From an uncultured Fidelibacterota bacterium (GTDB lineage Bacteria; Fidelibacterota; Marinisomatia; Marinisomatales; UBA1611), in contig CACEUX010000016.1 of the NCBI GenBank assembly GCA_902562835.1, positions 1-38,086 of the forward strand: a stretch of DNA of 38,086 bases, written 5' to 3'. Positions 18,009-27,635 of this stretch are shown piece by piece. Position 1 is the first letter of the stretch, and the number at the start of each line of letters is the position of its first letter. The notes below the pieces were generated by a model. That model worked only from the letters and a program-made list of their open reading frames with translations, ran no database searches and was not told the origin of the DNA. The translations under genes and the position numbers were made by a program.

Positions 18009-19583
18009 TCAGGGATTTAAGACAATATTTATAAGAAAAACTATATCTACAACTGTGGTCTGATCATCATTGTTTATATCTGAAATAGATTGCGGGCAGA
18101 TACCAAATCCATTGTCGTTGACAATTTCCGACAGCAGCAATATATCTATGATATTTAGTTCTCCTGAATTATCAAGGTCACCAATCAGCCACTCATCACA
18201 GGCTTCAGTTGGATGAGCAAAAAAAGTATGCCAACCTGCAAGGGGGCTTTTCTCAATTCGGCCTGAAGAATCCGCACCCTGGACAAAGTACTGTATCGAA
18301 CCAGAATCTACAATCGCTGGGATTGAACCTGTCCACACATTTTGCTCTTCGGGTATACTAGAGCGAGATAGCATACGAGAATCCCAAGTCTCTGCTCCAG
18401 GCGTTTTCCAAAATACTTTCATAGAATCCTCAATTATCCCAGTTCCACTCAGATCATCAAATAAGGCATCCAATGAATATCCATTAATATCAGGTTCTGA
18501 ACCATCATTTAATGGGTTATGGATAATTTGAAGCATTTGAAGATCAGGAATACCTTTAGTTCGGCAATGCAGTGCATCTGTTGATTCCCAGCTACCTAAA
18601 AAGCCTAAAACTTCATAGCCTGGAAATGCAGTTTCATAAACAGCCAGTGCTTCATCATCCCAACTACCACCGGTGATAGGTACAAAAATTTTTTCATTGA
18701 GGATCAAAGAATTAGTATAGGGCTGGTTTCCAGGAGTCCAGACCCTGAATAATTCCCATGGCTCACCCCATTTATTTAATGAATTAGAAAAATATTCTGC
18801 TGCGTCTTCAATTTCATCATATTGAGGGTGACTCTCGGGGACTTCTCTGATCATTACCTTTGTTGTACTTAGGTATTTACCCCAACAATCAATGTGGTCG
18901 ATATATGTATTATTTGGATCATCAACCACATGATATGTCTCTATACCATAGTAGTCCTGCATTAAAGAATCTACATCTGCATCCGGTATGGAATTCTCGG
19001 TGTATACTATATCTGTAGAGGCGGAAATACCCAATCCATCAGTCATATAATTTCCTCCAGTATGTACAATATCAGAGGCATAAAATGGTACCTCTAGATG
19101 ATTTGACATTTTTAACGGTGCATCATTGTCATTGAGACGGGGACGATTATATGTAAAGTCCACAATTGCCATATTTCTATCACCATCCACAACCCACCAA
19201 GGCCCATAATCACGTGTCCAATAGCTATCTGTAGACCCAATAACAAATTCAACATTATCTAGGTTAACGCCTCCATTTTCTAATGCATTGAAAGCAGAAC
19301 TTTGTTGACTAGATGAGACCAAACAGTAGACCGTAATATCTTCGGACATCTCTGAAATTATTTCAGTGGATATCCCAAATGGATAACGAATAAGTACTCC
19401 TTGCATCCTCTCATATTCAGCAACATTTCGAACTGGTGTTGGTGGTGGGTCAGTTTCTCTACCCATGGAATATATTTCATGAACGCGTAACATTTCGTCT
19501 TCTGTTAAACCTATTGGAAGTTCAACAATCGAGTCATTTGATATCCCAATGCTTAGGAGAATGAGGAATGTAAAAGGTCTCAT
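18009..19583 (-). CDS. Secreted peptidylarginine-deiminase-like enzyme with dockerin-like tail
   Basis: A 524-residue protein with a signal peptide (about 1-15). It has a guanidino-group-modifying domain of the agmatine deiminase / Porphyromonas PAD family. Candidate catalytic residues are D125 (WTRDYGPWW), H230 and D232 (YIDHID), N291 (YTNS) and C340 (ALHCRTKG). R147 and R149 (YNRPR) fall where Porphyromonas PAD has the Arg pair that holds a substrate C-terminal carboxylate, so C-terminal arginines are a plausible target. Residues about 463-524 hold two dockerin-like calcium loops (DLDNSGELNIID and DINNDDQTTVVD) instead of a type IX tail. The expected reaction is arginine to citrulline plus ammonia, outside the cytoplasm. 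A secreted agmatine deiminase is the main alternative. Confidence 0.82.
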   Translation of the reverse strand: MRPFTFLILLSIGISNDSIVELPIGLTEDEMLRVHEIYSMGRETDPPPTPVRNVAEYERMQGVLIRYPFGISTEIISEMSEDITVYCLVSSSQQSSAFNALENGGVNLDNVEFVIGSTDSYWTRDYGPWWVVDGDRNMAIVDFTYNRPRLNDNDAPLKMSNHLEVPFYASDIVHTGGNYMTDGLGISASTDIVYTENSIPDADVDSLMQDYYGIETYHVVDDPNNTYIDHIDCWGKYLSTTKVMIREVPESHPQYDEIEDAAEYFSNSLNKWGEPWELFRVWTPGNQPYTNSLILNEKIFVPITGGSWDDEALAVYETAFPGYEVLGFLGSWESTDALHCRTKGIPDLQMLQIIHNPLNDGSEPDINGYSLDALFDDLSGTGIIEDSMKVFWKTPGAETWDSRMLSRSSIPEEQNVWTGSIPAIVDSGSIQYFVQGADSSGRIEKSPLAGWHTFFAHPTEACDEWLIGDLDNSGELNIIDILLLSEIVNDNGFGICPQSISDINNDDQTTVVDIVFLINIVLNP

Positions 19584-19646
19584 AATTGGATTACCTTCGT
19601 ATTACGATAATTAAAAATAATGTTTTAAATATAAGAAACTTGGACA

Positions 19647-19667
19647 ATAGGGATGTGCTATCCCTAT
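19647..19667. other. 8-bp perfect inverted repeat (hairpin)
   Basis: ATAGGGAT and ATCCCTAT are separated by five bases. The repeat lies between the small unknown gene (stop at 19693) and the deiminase-like gene (start at 19583). No clean T tract follows on either strand, so it may be a weak terminator for the small gene or a regulatory hairpin or operator for the deiminase gene. Confidence 0.4.
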
Positions 19668-19692
19668 CAACAGACAATCAAATATTCTGTAA

Positions 19693-20124
19693 TTATTGCC
19701 TTAGCCTATAGGTCGCACCTTCCATTGTTTTAAGAAACTTTTCTATCTGATTCTCAGTATGAAATAATTCATCAATCGGAACAAAAACATCACTGGGATA
19801 TTCTATATCATCATAATCTCTTAAAAAATTTGATTCTAATTTTAAAACCACATCACGTAAGACCATTGGAGGAATTTCTTTATTCCTCATAAAATTGATC
19901 TGAAGATTTAACTGCCCAGTAGATGTCATATGGAAAAGTGGCAGAGGCCCTACATCTGTATCGCAGCGAAATGTGAGAGTACCATGATCCGTACCACGGC
20001 CCCAGGAAATATCATCAGCATGCTTCTCTGTGAACTCAATGATAGCGACTCCAACTTTTGCAACTTCTCTGGTGCACTGATTCCTCAAATGGTCAATAAA
20101 TAAATTTTTATCCCAGTTTGACAT
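19693..20124 (-). CDS. Conserved-looking small protein of unknown function
   Basis: 143 residues, cytoplasmic-looking, with no signal peptide or membrane segment. It begins with a helical stretch and then has a WGRGTDHGTLTF...LFHMTSTGQLNLQINF pattern. This recalls a beta-rich module seen in some nuclease-associated and uncharacterised proteins, but the resemblance is too thin for a function. AGAGGA lies about eight bases before the ATG, so it is a real, separately initiated gene. Neighbouring genes give no hint. Confidence 0.65.
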   Translation of the reverse strand: MSNWDKNLFIDHLRNQCTREVAKVGVAIIEFTEKHADDISWGRGTDHGTLTFRCDTDVGPLPLFHMTSTGQLNLQINFMRNKEIPPMVLRDVVLKLESNFLRDYDDIEYPSDVFVPIDELFHTENQIEKFLKTMEGATYRLRQ

Positions 20125-20218
20125 ATACGATTCCTCTCAAAATATAATTGGATGGTAAAAGGGCGAGGCTGAACTTAATAAATAAGTAGGGGCCTAAGGA
20201 AGAATCGACTTTATTTAA

Positions 20219-22132
20219 TTATTTAGACCTCCATATGGCATAATAATCAGATTGGGTTTTACTGAGCTCCTTTGAAATCAGAAGTCGATGTTTATATTTT
20301 CTCTCTTTATATTCAATTTTGTATGGCAACAAGATACTCTTTCCATTCCTTTTTAATTTTATATTGATTTTTGTACCCTCAGGCCTTGGGTATCCTTTTT
20401 CATCATATAATAAAGAATCTAATATATCCGTATTTACACTATCTCCTTCCTGGAAACCAATGGGGTCTTTTTTACCAACTTTTTTAATTTTTTGATATTT
20501 ACCCATGGATAAAAAATGACTTTTTGTTCCGTAATCCTTAAAGATTCTTTTAGGTACAAAATGTTTTCCTTTTTTAGAATAATTCACTCCTATCTGATCA
20601 AGACCGCCTTGTAAATCTAGAGGAATTGTCCCCTCAACATGATCTTCAAACCATTGCCTAAGATCTGGATGAACTAGTGAACTGAACTCATCAAAAAAAT
20701 CCTCATCATCAAATGATACCTCTGTACCATACTTACTTGATAATTCCAATATAATATCCTTAAGGGTTTTGTGTCCATTTGTCAGCCGAATGATCTCAAT
20801 ATCTAAAAGCAAGCCAATGATCGCACCGCGTTGATATACTTGAAGGTAGTGGCGACCATATTTTTTTTCAAAAACTCGCTGGCTCATTTCCGTAAATGGT
20901 ATTTTCTTTTCTGGATAACGGCTAGAATAAGATATTTTATTTCGTATTCGCTGTGTAAAAAATTCCCTATCCGTTATGAGATCAGATTGTAATAATATCA
21001 AATTTGCAAAATATTCTGTTACGCCTTCATAGAGCCAGAGATGTTTTGACATTTTGGGCTCAACATAATCGAAATTTCCTATCTGCTCACTATGAAGATT
21101 TAATGGTGTAAAAATATGCATGAATTCATGCAGAGCTACACGTTTGATCATTGACGTAAATGTAGTATCACCAAAATCAGGGAGGACATAGAAAGATGAA
21201 TTACCATGTTCTAGGGCTCCAGCACCCATTAATGAGCGATTTTTCCAAATGGTACTTACTTTTTTTATGATTCCAATATCTTTAGACCTCAGGGTCTCCA
21301 TAAAAGCTTTTCCATCTCTTAGGTATAATATAAAATGATACTCGCTGACAGGTAAAGAGTCTGTAAAACTTGCAATCGCTTCCATGGATGGTTGGATATC
21401 TTTTTTTATTACTTCAGCAAATCCTTTTTCTCCGTTTGCATGGTATGCTTCAATAAATACCTTTGTGTTAGACACCATGAATGTTGCAGTATCGATTGTT
21501 GATATCATGATAGGACAATCAATCAGCTGATGATAATCACGTGCTTTGAACTCAATGGTATTACCATTTTTTTCCTTTATTGGCAATGCAGAAAATGATT
21601 CCATCCCATCTGGTACAATAAAAGAAACCTCTACAGGAACATTTTCTAGACCATCAAAGAAACCAAACCAGCCAGAGGCATTAATCACAAAATTAGCAGA
21701 ATCCTCTATATTTGTACCTCCCATCGGCCAGATCCGTGTCATTGCTTTTGGGTGATCCCAAGTATCATCTAACCAATAATTGATGCTAGTAAGATCTTTT
21801 GCATTAGATATCTCAAAATAATTTTTACCTATTTTTGTGGTTGGTAATTTTAGCCCTTTACTATCGAATGCACTGATATTGTCGATCATTTCTCCATAGT
21901 CGAGTTCCTTATAGGTCCCTGGAATTGTCTTAGGAAAATGAAAAATGACTTTCTCTTGACCAAGTCCTGGACAATCAAGAGCTACCCTTGCTTTATCATC
22001 TTTGATATTTGTCAGGTCAACAGAGTATGAATACAATTCTAAAAAATAGTCTCCAACTGGGTCATAGTCTAGTTCAGGTACACTAGTCGAACAGCTGAAT
22101 AGAATAAATAAGATACTAATATGATATTTCAT
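20219..22132 (-). CDS. M61-family glycyl aminopeptidase-like lipoprotein
   Basis: 637 residues. A lipoprotein signal (lipobox near LFSC, Cys14) indicates membrane anchoring in the cell envelope. The zinc site is HEFMH at 335-339 with the third ligand probably E369 in WLYEGVTEYFA. GALEHGNSS near 305-313 is the G-x-x-E-H motif typical of M61. The C-terminal region has the size and place of the family's PDZ domain. M61 enzymes release N-terminal Gly or Ala from peptides. It lies 36 bases downstream of the ABC/M1 fusion gene and is probably the last gene of that run. Confidence 0.88.
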   Translation of the reverse strand: MKYHISILFILFSCSTSVPELDYDPVGDYFLELYSYSVDLTNIKDDKARVALDCPGLGQEKVIFHFPKTIPGTYKELDYGEMIDNISAFDSKGLKLPTTKIGKNYFEISNAKDLTSINYWLDDTWDHPKAMTRIWPMGGTNIEDSANFVINASGWFGFFDGLENVPVEVSFIVPDGMESFSALPIKEKNGNTIEFKARDYHQLIDCPIMISTIDTATFMVSNTKVFIEAYHANGEKGFAEVIKKDIQPSMEAIASFTDSLPVSEYHFILYLRDGKAFMETLRSKDIGIIKKVSTIWKNRSLMGAGALEHGNSSFYVLPDFGDTTFTSMIKRVALHEFMHIFTPLNLHSEQIGNFDYVEPKMSKHLWLYEGVTEYFANLILLQSDLITDREFFTQRIRNKISYSSRYPEKKIPFTEMSQRVFEKKYGRHYLQVYQRGAIIGLLLDIEIIRLTNGHKTLKDIILELSSKYGTEVSFDDEDFFDEFSSLVHPDLRQWFEDHVEGTIPLDLQGGLDQIGVNYSKKGKHFVPKRIFKDYGTKSHFLSMGKYQKIKKVGKKDPIGFQEGDSVNTDILDSLLYDEKGYPRPEGTKINIKLKRNGKSILLPYKIEYKERKYKHRLLISKELSKTQSDYYAIWRSK

Positions 22133-22168
22133 GTAAAGTTGAGTTCTCTTTGAGAATTTGAACTAGTG

Positions 22169-25100
22169 TTAATTATCGTCAGATTGGGAGTCATCGAATG
22201 AGACTTTAATAAGATTATCTTTTGAATCCCTATCGACAAATTTAAACAATGGATCAATACCAGCCTTAAAGGGCTTTTTATCTAATTTGATCTCAAAGGT
22301 AGAAATGCTATCCGTTATAAAGACTTTCTCTATGTATATAGGTATTTCTTCTTTCTTTCCATTGATCTTTTCCTCACCCATAACACCAATCTCTAGCCAG
22401 TCTCCAAGTTCCGCAGTAGTTTGAACTCCTAAGCTATCAGAATATACTTTTTTTGCCTCAACTTCAAGGTTTAGGGTATAACTACCATCAGGGTTTTCAA
22501 AAGCATTTGCTAGCCTAGCCTTATTCTCATAAAGAGTAATTTTTTCAAATGTATCTGTAATAAGGTACTGTAGATCTTCAGGTGTTTCTTCCCTTATAGC
22601 TGAAATAAATTGACCAATATTAGGATATGGATCAAATTGATATCTGAATTTTTTAATGAATTTTCCTAATGCTTTATGGAAAATTTCTTCTCCAATAAAA
22701 TCTGATAGTGTAAAAAGTGTATGACCTGCTTTATTATATACAATGAATTGCTCGTTTCCTTCAGTAGCAATAATTGCTGGCTCTTTTGAATCAAATGCCC
22801 TTCCATTTAAATACTGATCAAGTTCATATTTTAAGAATTTTCTTAACTGGGTCTCACCTTTTTCCTTGGCCAATAGTGAGACTGCAGAATATTCTGATAG
22901 TCCCTCACTCATAAAATTTGCACCTTTAACATTCCCGCCAGATAATTGATGAGGCCACCATTGATGACCCATCTCATGTGCCGTAACCCAAAATGGCATG
23001 TCAAGGTCTTCTGAATCATTTGGATCCACATCCATAATGAAACCCATAGATTCTGAGAATGGTATGGTGTTAGGGAATGACTGTGCAAAAGAACTATAAC
23101 GTGGAAATTCTAATATTCTACATTGCCTGTATGGGTATGGTCCATAGATCGATCCATAATAGTCAATGGATTTTTTCATTGCATCCATCATTGTCTTTAG
23201 ATTATAGGTATGTTTGGGATGGTGGTATATCTCAAGACTTATACCGTTGTGGTCTTCTTTAAAAACATCATACCTACCCGATACAAAAGTAAAAAAATTT
23301 AATATTGGTTTATCCATTTTATAATGGAAATACCTGCGGTCATTTTCCACCCACTCTTCTTGCAAATATCCTGGTGCCATGGCTATCTGGTCTACATCTG
23401 TGCTCATCACAACCTCAAAATCAACCCAGTCAGCATTATCGCCCAAGAGCCCATTTTTATTTCCTTCAACATCATCAAAGTTTGGGAGTTCTTTTCTTGG
23501 TTCTAAACCGTATTTCTTTCTTCTATACTTTGAACGCAATTCACCATTGCTACTGTAACCGAAACTTGGAAATAATCGGCTACTTTGTATCATGGTTCCA
23601 TTTTCAATAACCAACTTATCGACACCACTATTATTGAAACCTTTCCTTTTTCTTTCTCCTGAAAATTTTAGAGCCAATTTTTCACCAGGCTCCAGTGGTT
23701 TATCAAAAACAAATATTTTCCACCCAAGCGTGCTATCATAAAAAACGAGTTCATTTGCCCTACCCCAGATAAACTCATTGAATTGCCAATCTTTATGTGG
23801 AGTACATACTGTATCTATTGGAACATTTGTCTTATTCTCAAGAATATAGTTTCCGCTGAATTCCAGACGTGCCTCTTTTGGAAAAAGATCTATAGTGCAA
23901 TCAACACTAATGATCTTGGGTAAAGGCAATCCTTCATATTTTTTATAGGCTTTTTCACCATCTGCTGATTGCTGCTCCCAATACTCCCGAGGGTGATAAT
24001 CATTTAATATATTTGTATTATAAAAGATGTATGATCCAGTACCAATAAACAAAACTATAAAAAGACCTAGATTGTATTTAAGAATTGGTGTTAAACGCTG
24101 GATAGCTTTGCGCAACCTAGATTTGATATCACCGATCAAACCACGTTTCCAAAACAGATTAGATAATAGTGCCAAAAATACTGCAAAGGAACCCCAGTAT
24201 AGTTTATACCAAAATAACCTAGATAAATATGGACTAAAACCATTTAGATCTGAATAGGTCGCGCCAGATCCCGAACCATAAAAGTAAAGGGTGTGATTTA
24301 AGTCTAGTATACCTCTAAACATTCCAAAAAGGAAATGTAAAATTATTATAAAGTGGCCTAAATATTTATTGGTCACAAGAGTTTGCACTGTAAATGCTAA
24401 AATGCACAGCAATATGAGTTCAGTCCATTTTAAGAGAAACAGTCTTTTTAAGTATAATGATATCTCATAATCATAGAACCCAAACCATGTTTGAATCAAC
24501 ACACCCAAGATCATAACTATAAATAATATGATAGCAGGAATAAGAATTAATGCTATCATTTTTGCAAGCATGGGTATCCAATTTGGCACAGGAAGAGCAT
24601 CTAGAATGCTGTCAGCTTTTAATTCCTTTTCCTTCCAAATTATCTGTCCAGAGTAAAAAATAACAATGATAAGCATAAAAAGGTTTAAACTCCCCAAAAG
24701 ACGGGATATTACACGATCTGTGACGGGTAAAACTTTTATGCCGTTCACATTATAACCAGCCCATTGGTTCAATATAATAAAAACAATTGCTGTAGCTAGA
24801 ATGCCCAAGAAATAAGGGTCTAAGAATGCTCTCCTTATTTCAATCAGCACTTTATTCTTGAATTGTATCCAATGAGTTGAGCGCTTAAAAATAGGTTTGT
24901 AAGAACCAAGCGGTTTTATTTCTGGCAATGCTACTGTTTTATCTAATTTTTTCTTTTTCTTAGATCTAGCAGACGCATGTTCAAAATCAAACCTTTTTAT
25001 ACCCAATAACAAAAATATTATTCCTATCGAGATCCAAATAATACGATTTAAGAGAATCCACCCAGAGATTGGTAGCAGGAGATTATTTTTTTCTGTTGGA

Positions 25101-25780
25101 GTCCAATAGCGAATAGCATCCTCCACCGCTTGGTCACAAAAAGGATCAAGAAGTCCTGCCAACCATCGGGTCTCCATATCCATCATTAAAGTACCAGCAG
25201 TTGCATATCCTAAAAATAATATAATGGTCCCTAAATACGTTGGTAGCATTCTCCTTGTTACGATGGCTAATGTAAAAATGATACTTCCTATAAAGAAAAG
25301 ATTAGGTATGACAAATAAAAGGAATGGCTGTATAAATGCATCAAATCTCAAAGGGCCAAAAACCTCTTGGTCTAAATAGGGCATTAAAAAACCAAATAGC
25401 AGACCAATGGAGACACTCAACTGTATCATAATATTCAAAAGCAACGCACCACTAAACCTTCCTAAGTAATATGAAGAAGGCCTTATTGGCTTTGTAAAGA
25501 AAAGGGGATGCATATTTGTTTCATAATCCCTATAGGCCGAATTTCCAAAAATAGCAGAACATACAATGGCTCCAAATATTGTAAAAAATGTCTGAAAACC
25601 AGCTATCATATATGGAGAATTCCATTTCGTATTATCCATAACCATACTTGAACCGATTATGGCACCGCCCATTATATTTACAATTAAGAATGATATACTA
25701 AAAAAGACAAGACAATATATCCAAAACGATAACTTTCTAATACCGGTCTTAACCTCAAAAAGTGCGATGTTCAGTAACAT
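22169..25780 (-). CDS. ABC-2 permease fused to M1-family aminopeptidase
   Basis: 1203 residues. The N-terminal half (about 1-600) contains about a dozen hydrophobic segments in two blocks, separated by a basic cytoplasmic stretch rich in Lys near residue 275, as in ABC-2-type permeases. The C-terminal half is an M1 metallopeptidase with HEMGHQWW near residue 930 and the downstream FMSEGLSEYSA glutamate. The peptidase domain should face the periplasm. Similar permease/peptidase fusions are annotated in Bacteroidetes. The ATPase partner is encoded 11 bases upstream. The substrate is unknown; peptides or a proteolytically handled envelope protein are reasonable guesses. Confidence 0.88.
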   Translation of the reverse strand: MLLNIALFEVKTGIRKLSFWIYCLVFFSISFLIVNIMGGAIIGSSMVMDNTKWNSPYMIAGFQTFFTIFGAIVCSAIFGNSAYRDYETNMHPLFFTKPIRPSSYYLGRFSGALLLNIMIQLSVSIGLLFGFLMPYLDQEVFGPLRFDAFIQPFLLFVIPNLFFIGSIIFTLAIVTRRMLPTYLGTIILFLGYATAGTLMMDMETRWLAGLLDPFCDQAVEDAIRYWTPTEKNNLLLPISGWILLNRIIWISIGIIFLLLGIKRFDFEHASARSKKKKKLDKTVALPEIKPLGSYKPIFKRSTHWIQFKNKVLIEIRRAFLDPYFLGILATAIVFIILNQWAGYNVNGIKVLPVTDRVISRLLGSLNLFMLIIVIFYSGQIIWKEKELKADSILDALPVPNWIPMLAKMIALILIPAIILFIVMILGVLIQTWFGFYDYEISLYLKRLFLLKWTELILLCILAFTVQTLVTNKYLGHFIIILHFLFGMFRGILDLNHTLYFYGSGSGATYSDLNGFSPYLSRLFWYKLYWGSFAVFLALLSNLFWKRGLIGDIKSRLRKAIQRLTPILKYNLGLFIVLFIGTGSYIFYNTNILNDYHPREYWEQQSADGEKAYKKYEGLPLPKIISVDCTIDLFPKEARLEFSGNYILENKTNVPIDTVCTPHKDWQFNEFIWGRANELVFYDSTLGWKIFVFDKPLEPGEKLALKFSGERKRKGFNNSGVDKLVIENGTMIQSSRLFPSFGYSSNGELRSKYRRKKYGLEPRKELPNFDDVEGNKNGLLGDNADWVDFEVVMSTDVDQIAMAPGYLQEEWVENDRRYFHYKMDKPILNFFTFVSGRYDVFKEDHNGISLEIYHHPKHTYNLKTMMDAMKKSIDYYGSIYGPYPYRQCRILEFPRYSSFAQSFPNTIPFSESMGFIMDVDPNDSEDLDMPFWVTAHEMGHQWWPHQLSGGNVKGANFMSEGLSEYSAVSLLAKEKGETQLRKFLKYELDQYLNGRAFDSKEPAIIATEGNEQFIVYNKAGHTLFTLSDFIGEEIFHKALGKFIKKFRYQFDPYPNIGQFISAIREETPEDLQYLITDTFEKITLYENKARLANAFENPDGSYTLNLEVEAKKVYSDSLGVQTTAELGDWLEIGVMGEEKINGKKEEIPIYIEKVFITDSISTFEIKLDKKPFKAGIDPLFKFVDRDSKDNLIKVSFDDSQSDDN

Positions 25781-25791
25781 TATAATAGGTC

Positions 25792-26667
25792 TTATATTTT
25801 AAAGTCATTTATGGTGGCAAAATAGAGGTCTTCAATCTCTGGCTCATTCAGTTTAAAACTAGGAATGGGCTCTTCGTCAGATAATAACCTTGCTTTGATT
25901 TTCCCCATATAAAGCCTGGATGAAATCAGTCTATCATCTTCTTTCAGTGATTCAGCATCTGTTTTTTCTAGTAGACCCTGCCAAATCTTTCCATTTAGTT
26001 TTTCTATGAGTTCGATTGGTTTACCTGCCAGTCTCACCTCTCCATCCAGAATGATGGCCATATCATTGCAAAGGTCACTTACGTCATCAACGATGTGTGT
26101 CGATAGTATTACAATTATATTCTCACCAATCTCGCTTAATAGATTGTGGAAACGATTCCTTTGCATTGGATCTAAACCAGCTGTAGGCTCATCAACAATG
26201 ATCAATTTAGGGTCGCCCAACAATGCCTGAGCGATGCCAAAGCGTTGCTTCATACCACCAGAAAATGTCCCCAATTTTTGGTCTTTAGTATCCCATAGGT
26301 TGACCTGATGGAGAAGAGACTCCACTTGCTCTTTTCGATTTTTCGCATCAGTAATTCCTTTCATGACAGCCATATGATCTAATAGGTCAATCGCAGAGAC
26401 CTTTGGATAGACACCAAATTCTTGAGGTAAATATCCAAGGATTTGTCGAAGTGCTTGCTTATCCTGAGCAACATCTATATCTCCAAGCATTATGGAACCA
26501 TTATCAGCTTCTTGCAAGGCAGCGATGGTCCTCATTAAGGTTGATTTTCCCGCACCATTTGGTCCAAGCAAGCCAAAAATACCATTGCTGATTTCTAGAG
26601 TAACACTTTTTAGCGCTTCTACACCATTAGGGTAGGTCTTTGAAATATTTTCAATTGTGAGCTTCAT
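25792..26667 (-). CDS. ABC transporter ATP-binding protein
   Basis: 291 residues with Walker A GPNGAGKS (35-42), Q-loop PQEFG near 81-85, signature FSGGMKQ (135-141) and Walker B LIIVDE (155-160) followed by the D-loop AGLDP. The switch His lies in STHIV. The length and the C-terminal extension fit the ABC-2 class. It very probably powers the permease/M1 fusion encoded immediately downstream. Confidence 0.95.
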   Translation of the reverse strand: MKLTIENISKTYPNGVEALKSVTLEISNGIFGLLGPNGAGKSTLMRTIAALQEADNGSIMLGDIDVAQDKQALRQILGYLPQEFGVYPKVSAIDLLDHMAVMKGITDAKNRKEQVESLLHQVNLWDTKDQKLGTFSGGMKQRFGIAQALLGDPKLIIVDEPTAGLDPMQRNRFHNLLSEIGENIIVILSTHIVDDVSDLCNDMAIILDGEVRLAGKPIELIEKLNGKIWQGLLEKTDAESLKEDDRLISSRLYMGKIKARLLSDEEPIPSFKLNEPEIEDLYFATINDFKI

Positions 26668-26723
26668 CTGGTTTCCAACCTATTATTTTATAATTTTTAA
26701 TTGAGTTTAAAACGAATCAATAC

Positions 26724-27632
26724 TTAATCAATTTCTTTTTCTTGGGCATATTCACCTGAATCTTCACTTATCTGGATTCGTTCATATTCCTCAGGTATCG
26801 CAAATGATAATGCATCGAATGGTACTGCGTATAGCTCCCTTATCTCAAAGGAGGCTGATTGTATCCAACTATTATCAGAATCTACCAGTAACTTAGCTGA
26901 TACTATGCTTTCATTTGATGGCTCTAAAGAATATGTGGAGTCTACTTGTTTAATAAAATCACGAGAAGAAACTTTTTTGTTGGTAAAATCCTCAAATTCG
27001 TCATCAGTTATCATAGGCAACAAGTATGAATAAAGTGAATCTTTTAGTAGTAGTTGATCTACCACCCATTCATCAATGACTAGTTTATTATTTTTAGTGG
27101 AGATTGTTGTTGTCCATTTATTAGTTCTAAATCCATTGATTATCTCAGTGCCATCACTTAAAAACCTGTCTATTTGAATAGAAGATGTGTCATCCTTAAA
27201 TATTTCTTTTATAATATTTCCAAAATCATTTCGATCTTCGCTTTTAGAAGTTTCTTTTTCGTCAAGTTCTTGTGTTGTAGAAGTTTCTTCTGTTTTTTCT
27301 TTTGATGGATTACCGAAACTCATATCCGCAAACATATTCATGCTACCGTAAGGTAATAACCAATACCTTTCACGTTTTGCATTATAGCCTATACTATTAT
27401 CTGTGCCAGTGATTATTATGAATCCCCGTTCGCCACCAAAAAATCGAAATATCCACCTTTTGGGATTTAGTTTACCGTTAAATCTTAGATAACCTCTTGC
27501 GGCAGTGACCTCTGCAACTGATTCTACTTCTCCCCCCCAATCAAAATCTATCGTATAAGCTGAAACATATTTAACCTGCAGGTCTTGAGCTACTGAAAAA
27601 GATAAAAAAAGGATTAGATTTACTAATCTCAT
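26724..27632 (-). CDS. Secreted protein of unknown function
   Basis: 302 residues with a signal peptide ending near SVAQ (about residue 16). The N-terminal part is beta-rich. A Glu/Lys/Thr-rich low-complexity linker lies near residues 109-130 (KEKTEETSTTQELDEKE). The second half has strand-like segments such as GFRTNKWTT and LVIDEWVV, reminiscent of LolA-like or DUF4412-type periplasmic folds. That comparison is weak and not used for a name. It starts three bases after the stop of the fumarylacetoacetase-family gene, so the two are cotranscribed. Confidence 0.7.
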   Translation of the reverse strand: MRLVNLILFLSFSVAQDLQVKYVSAYTIDFDWGGEVESVAEVTAARGYLRFNGKLNPKRWIFRFFGGERGFIIITGTDNSIGYNAKRERYWLLPYGSMNMFADMSFGNPSKEKTEETSTTQELDEKETSKSEDRNDFGNIIKEIFKDDTSSIQIDRFLSDGTEIINGFRTNKWTTTISTKNNKLVIDEWVVDQLLLKDSLYSYLLPMITDDEFEDFTNKKVSSRDFIKQVDSTYSLEPSNESIVSAKLLVDSDNSWIQSASFEIRELYAVPFDALSFAIPEEYERIQISEDSGEYAQEKEID

Positions 27633-27635
27633 GAA

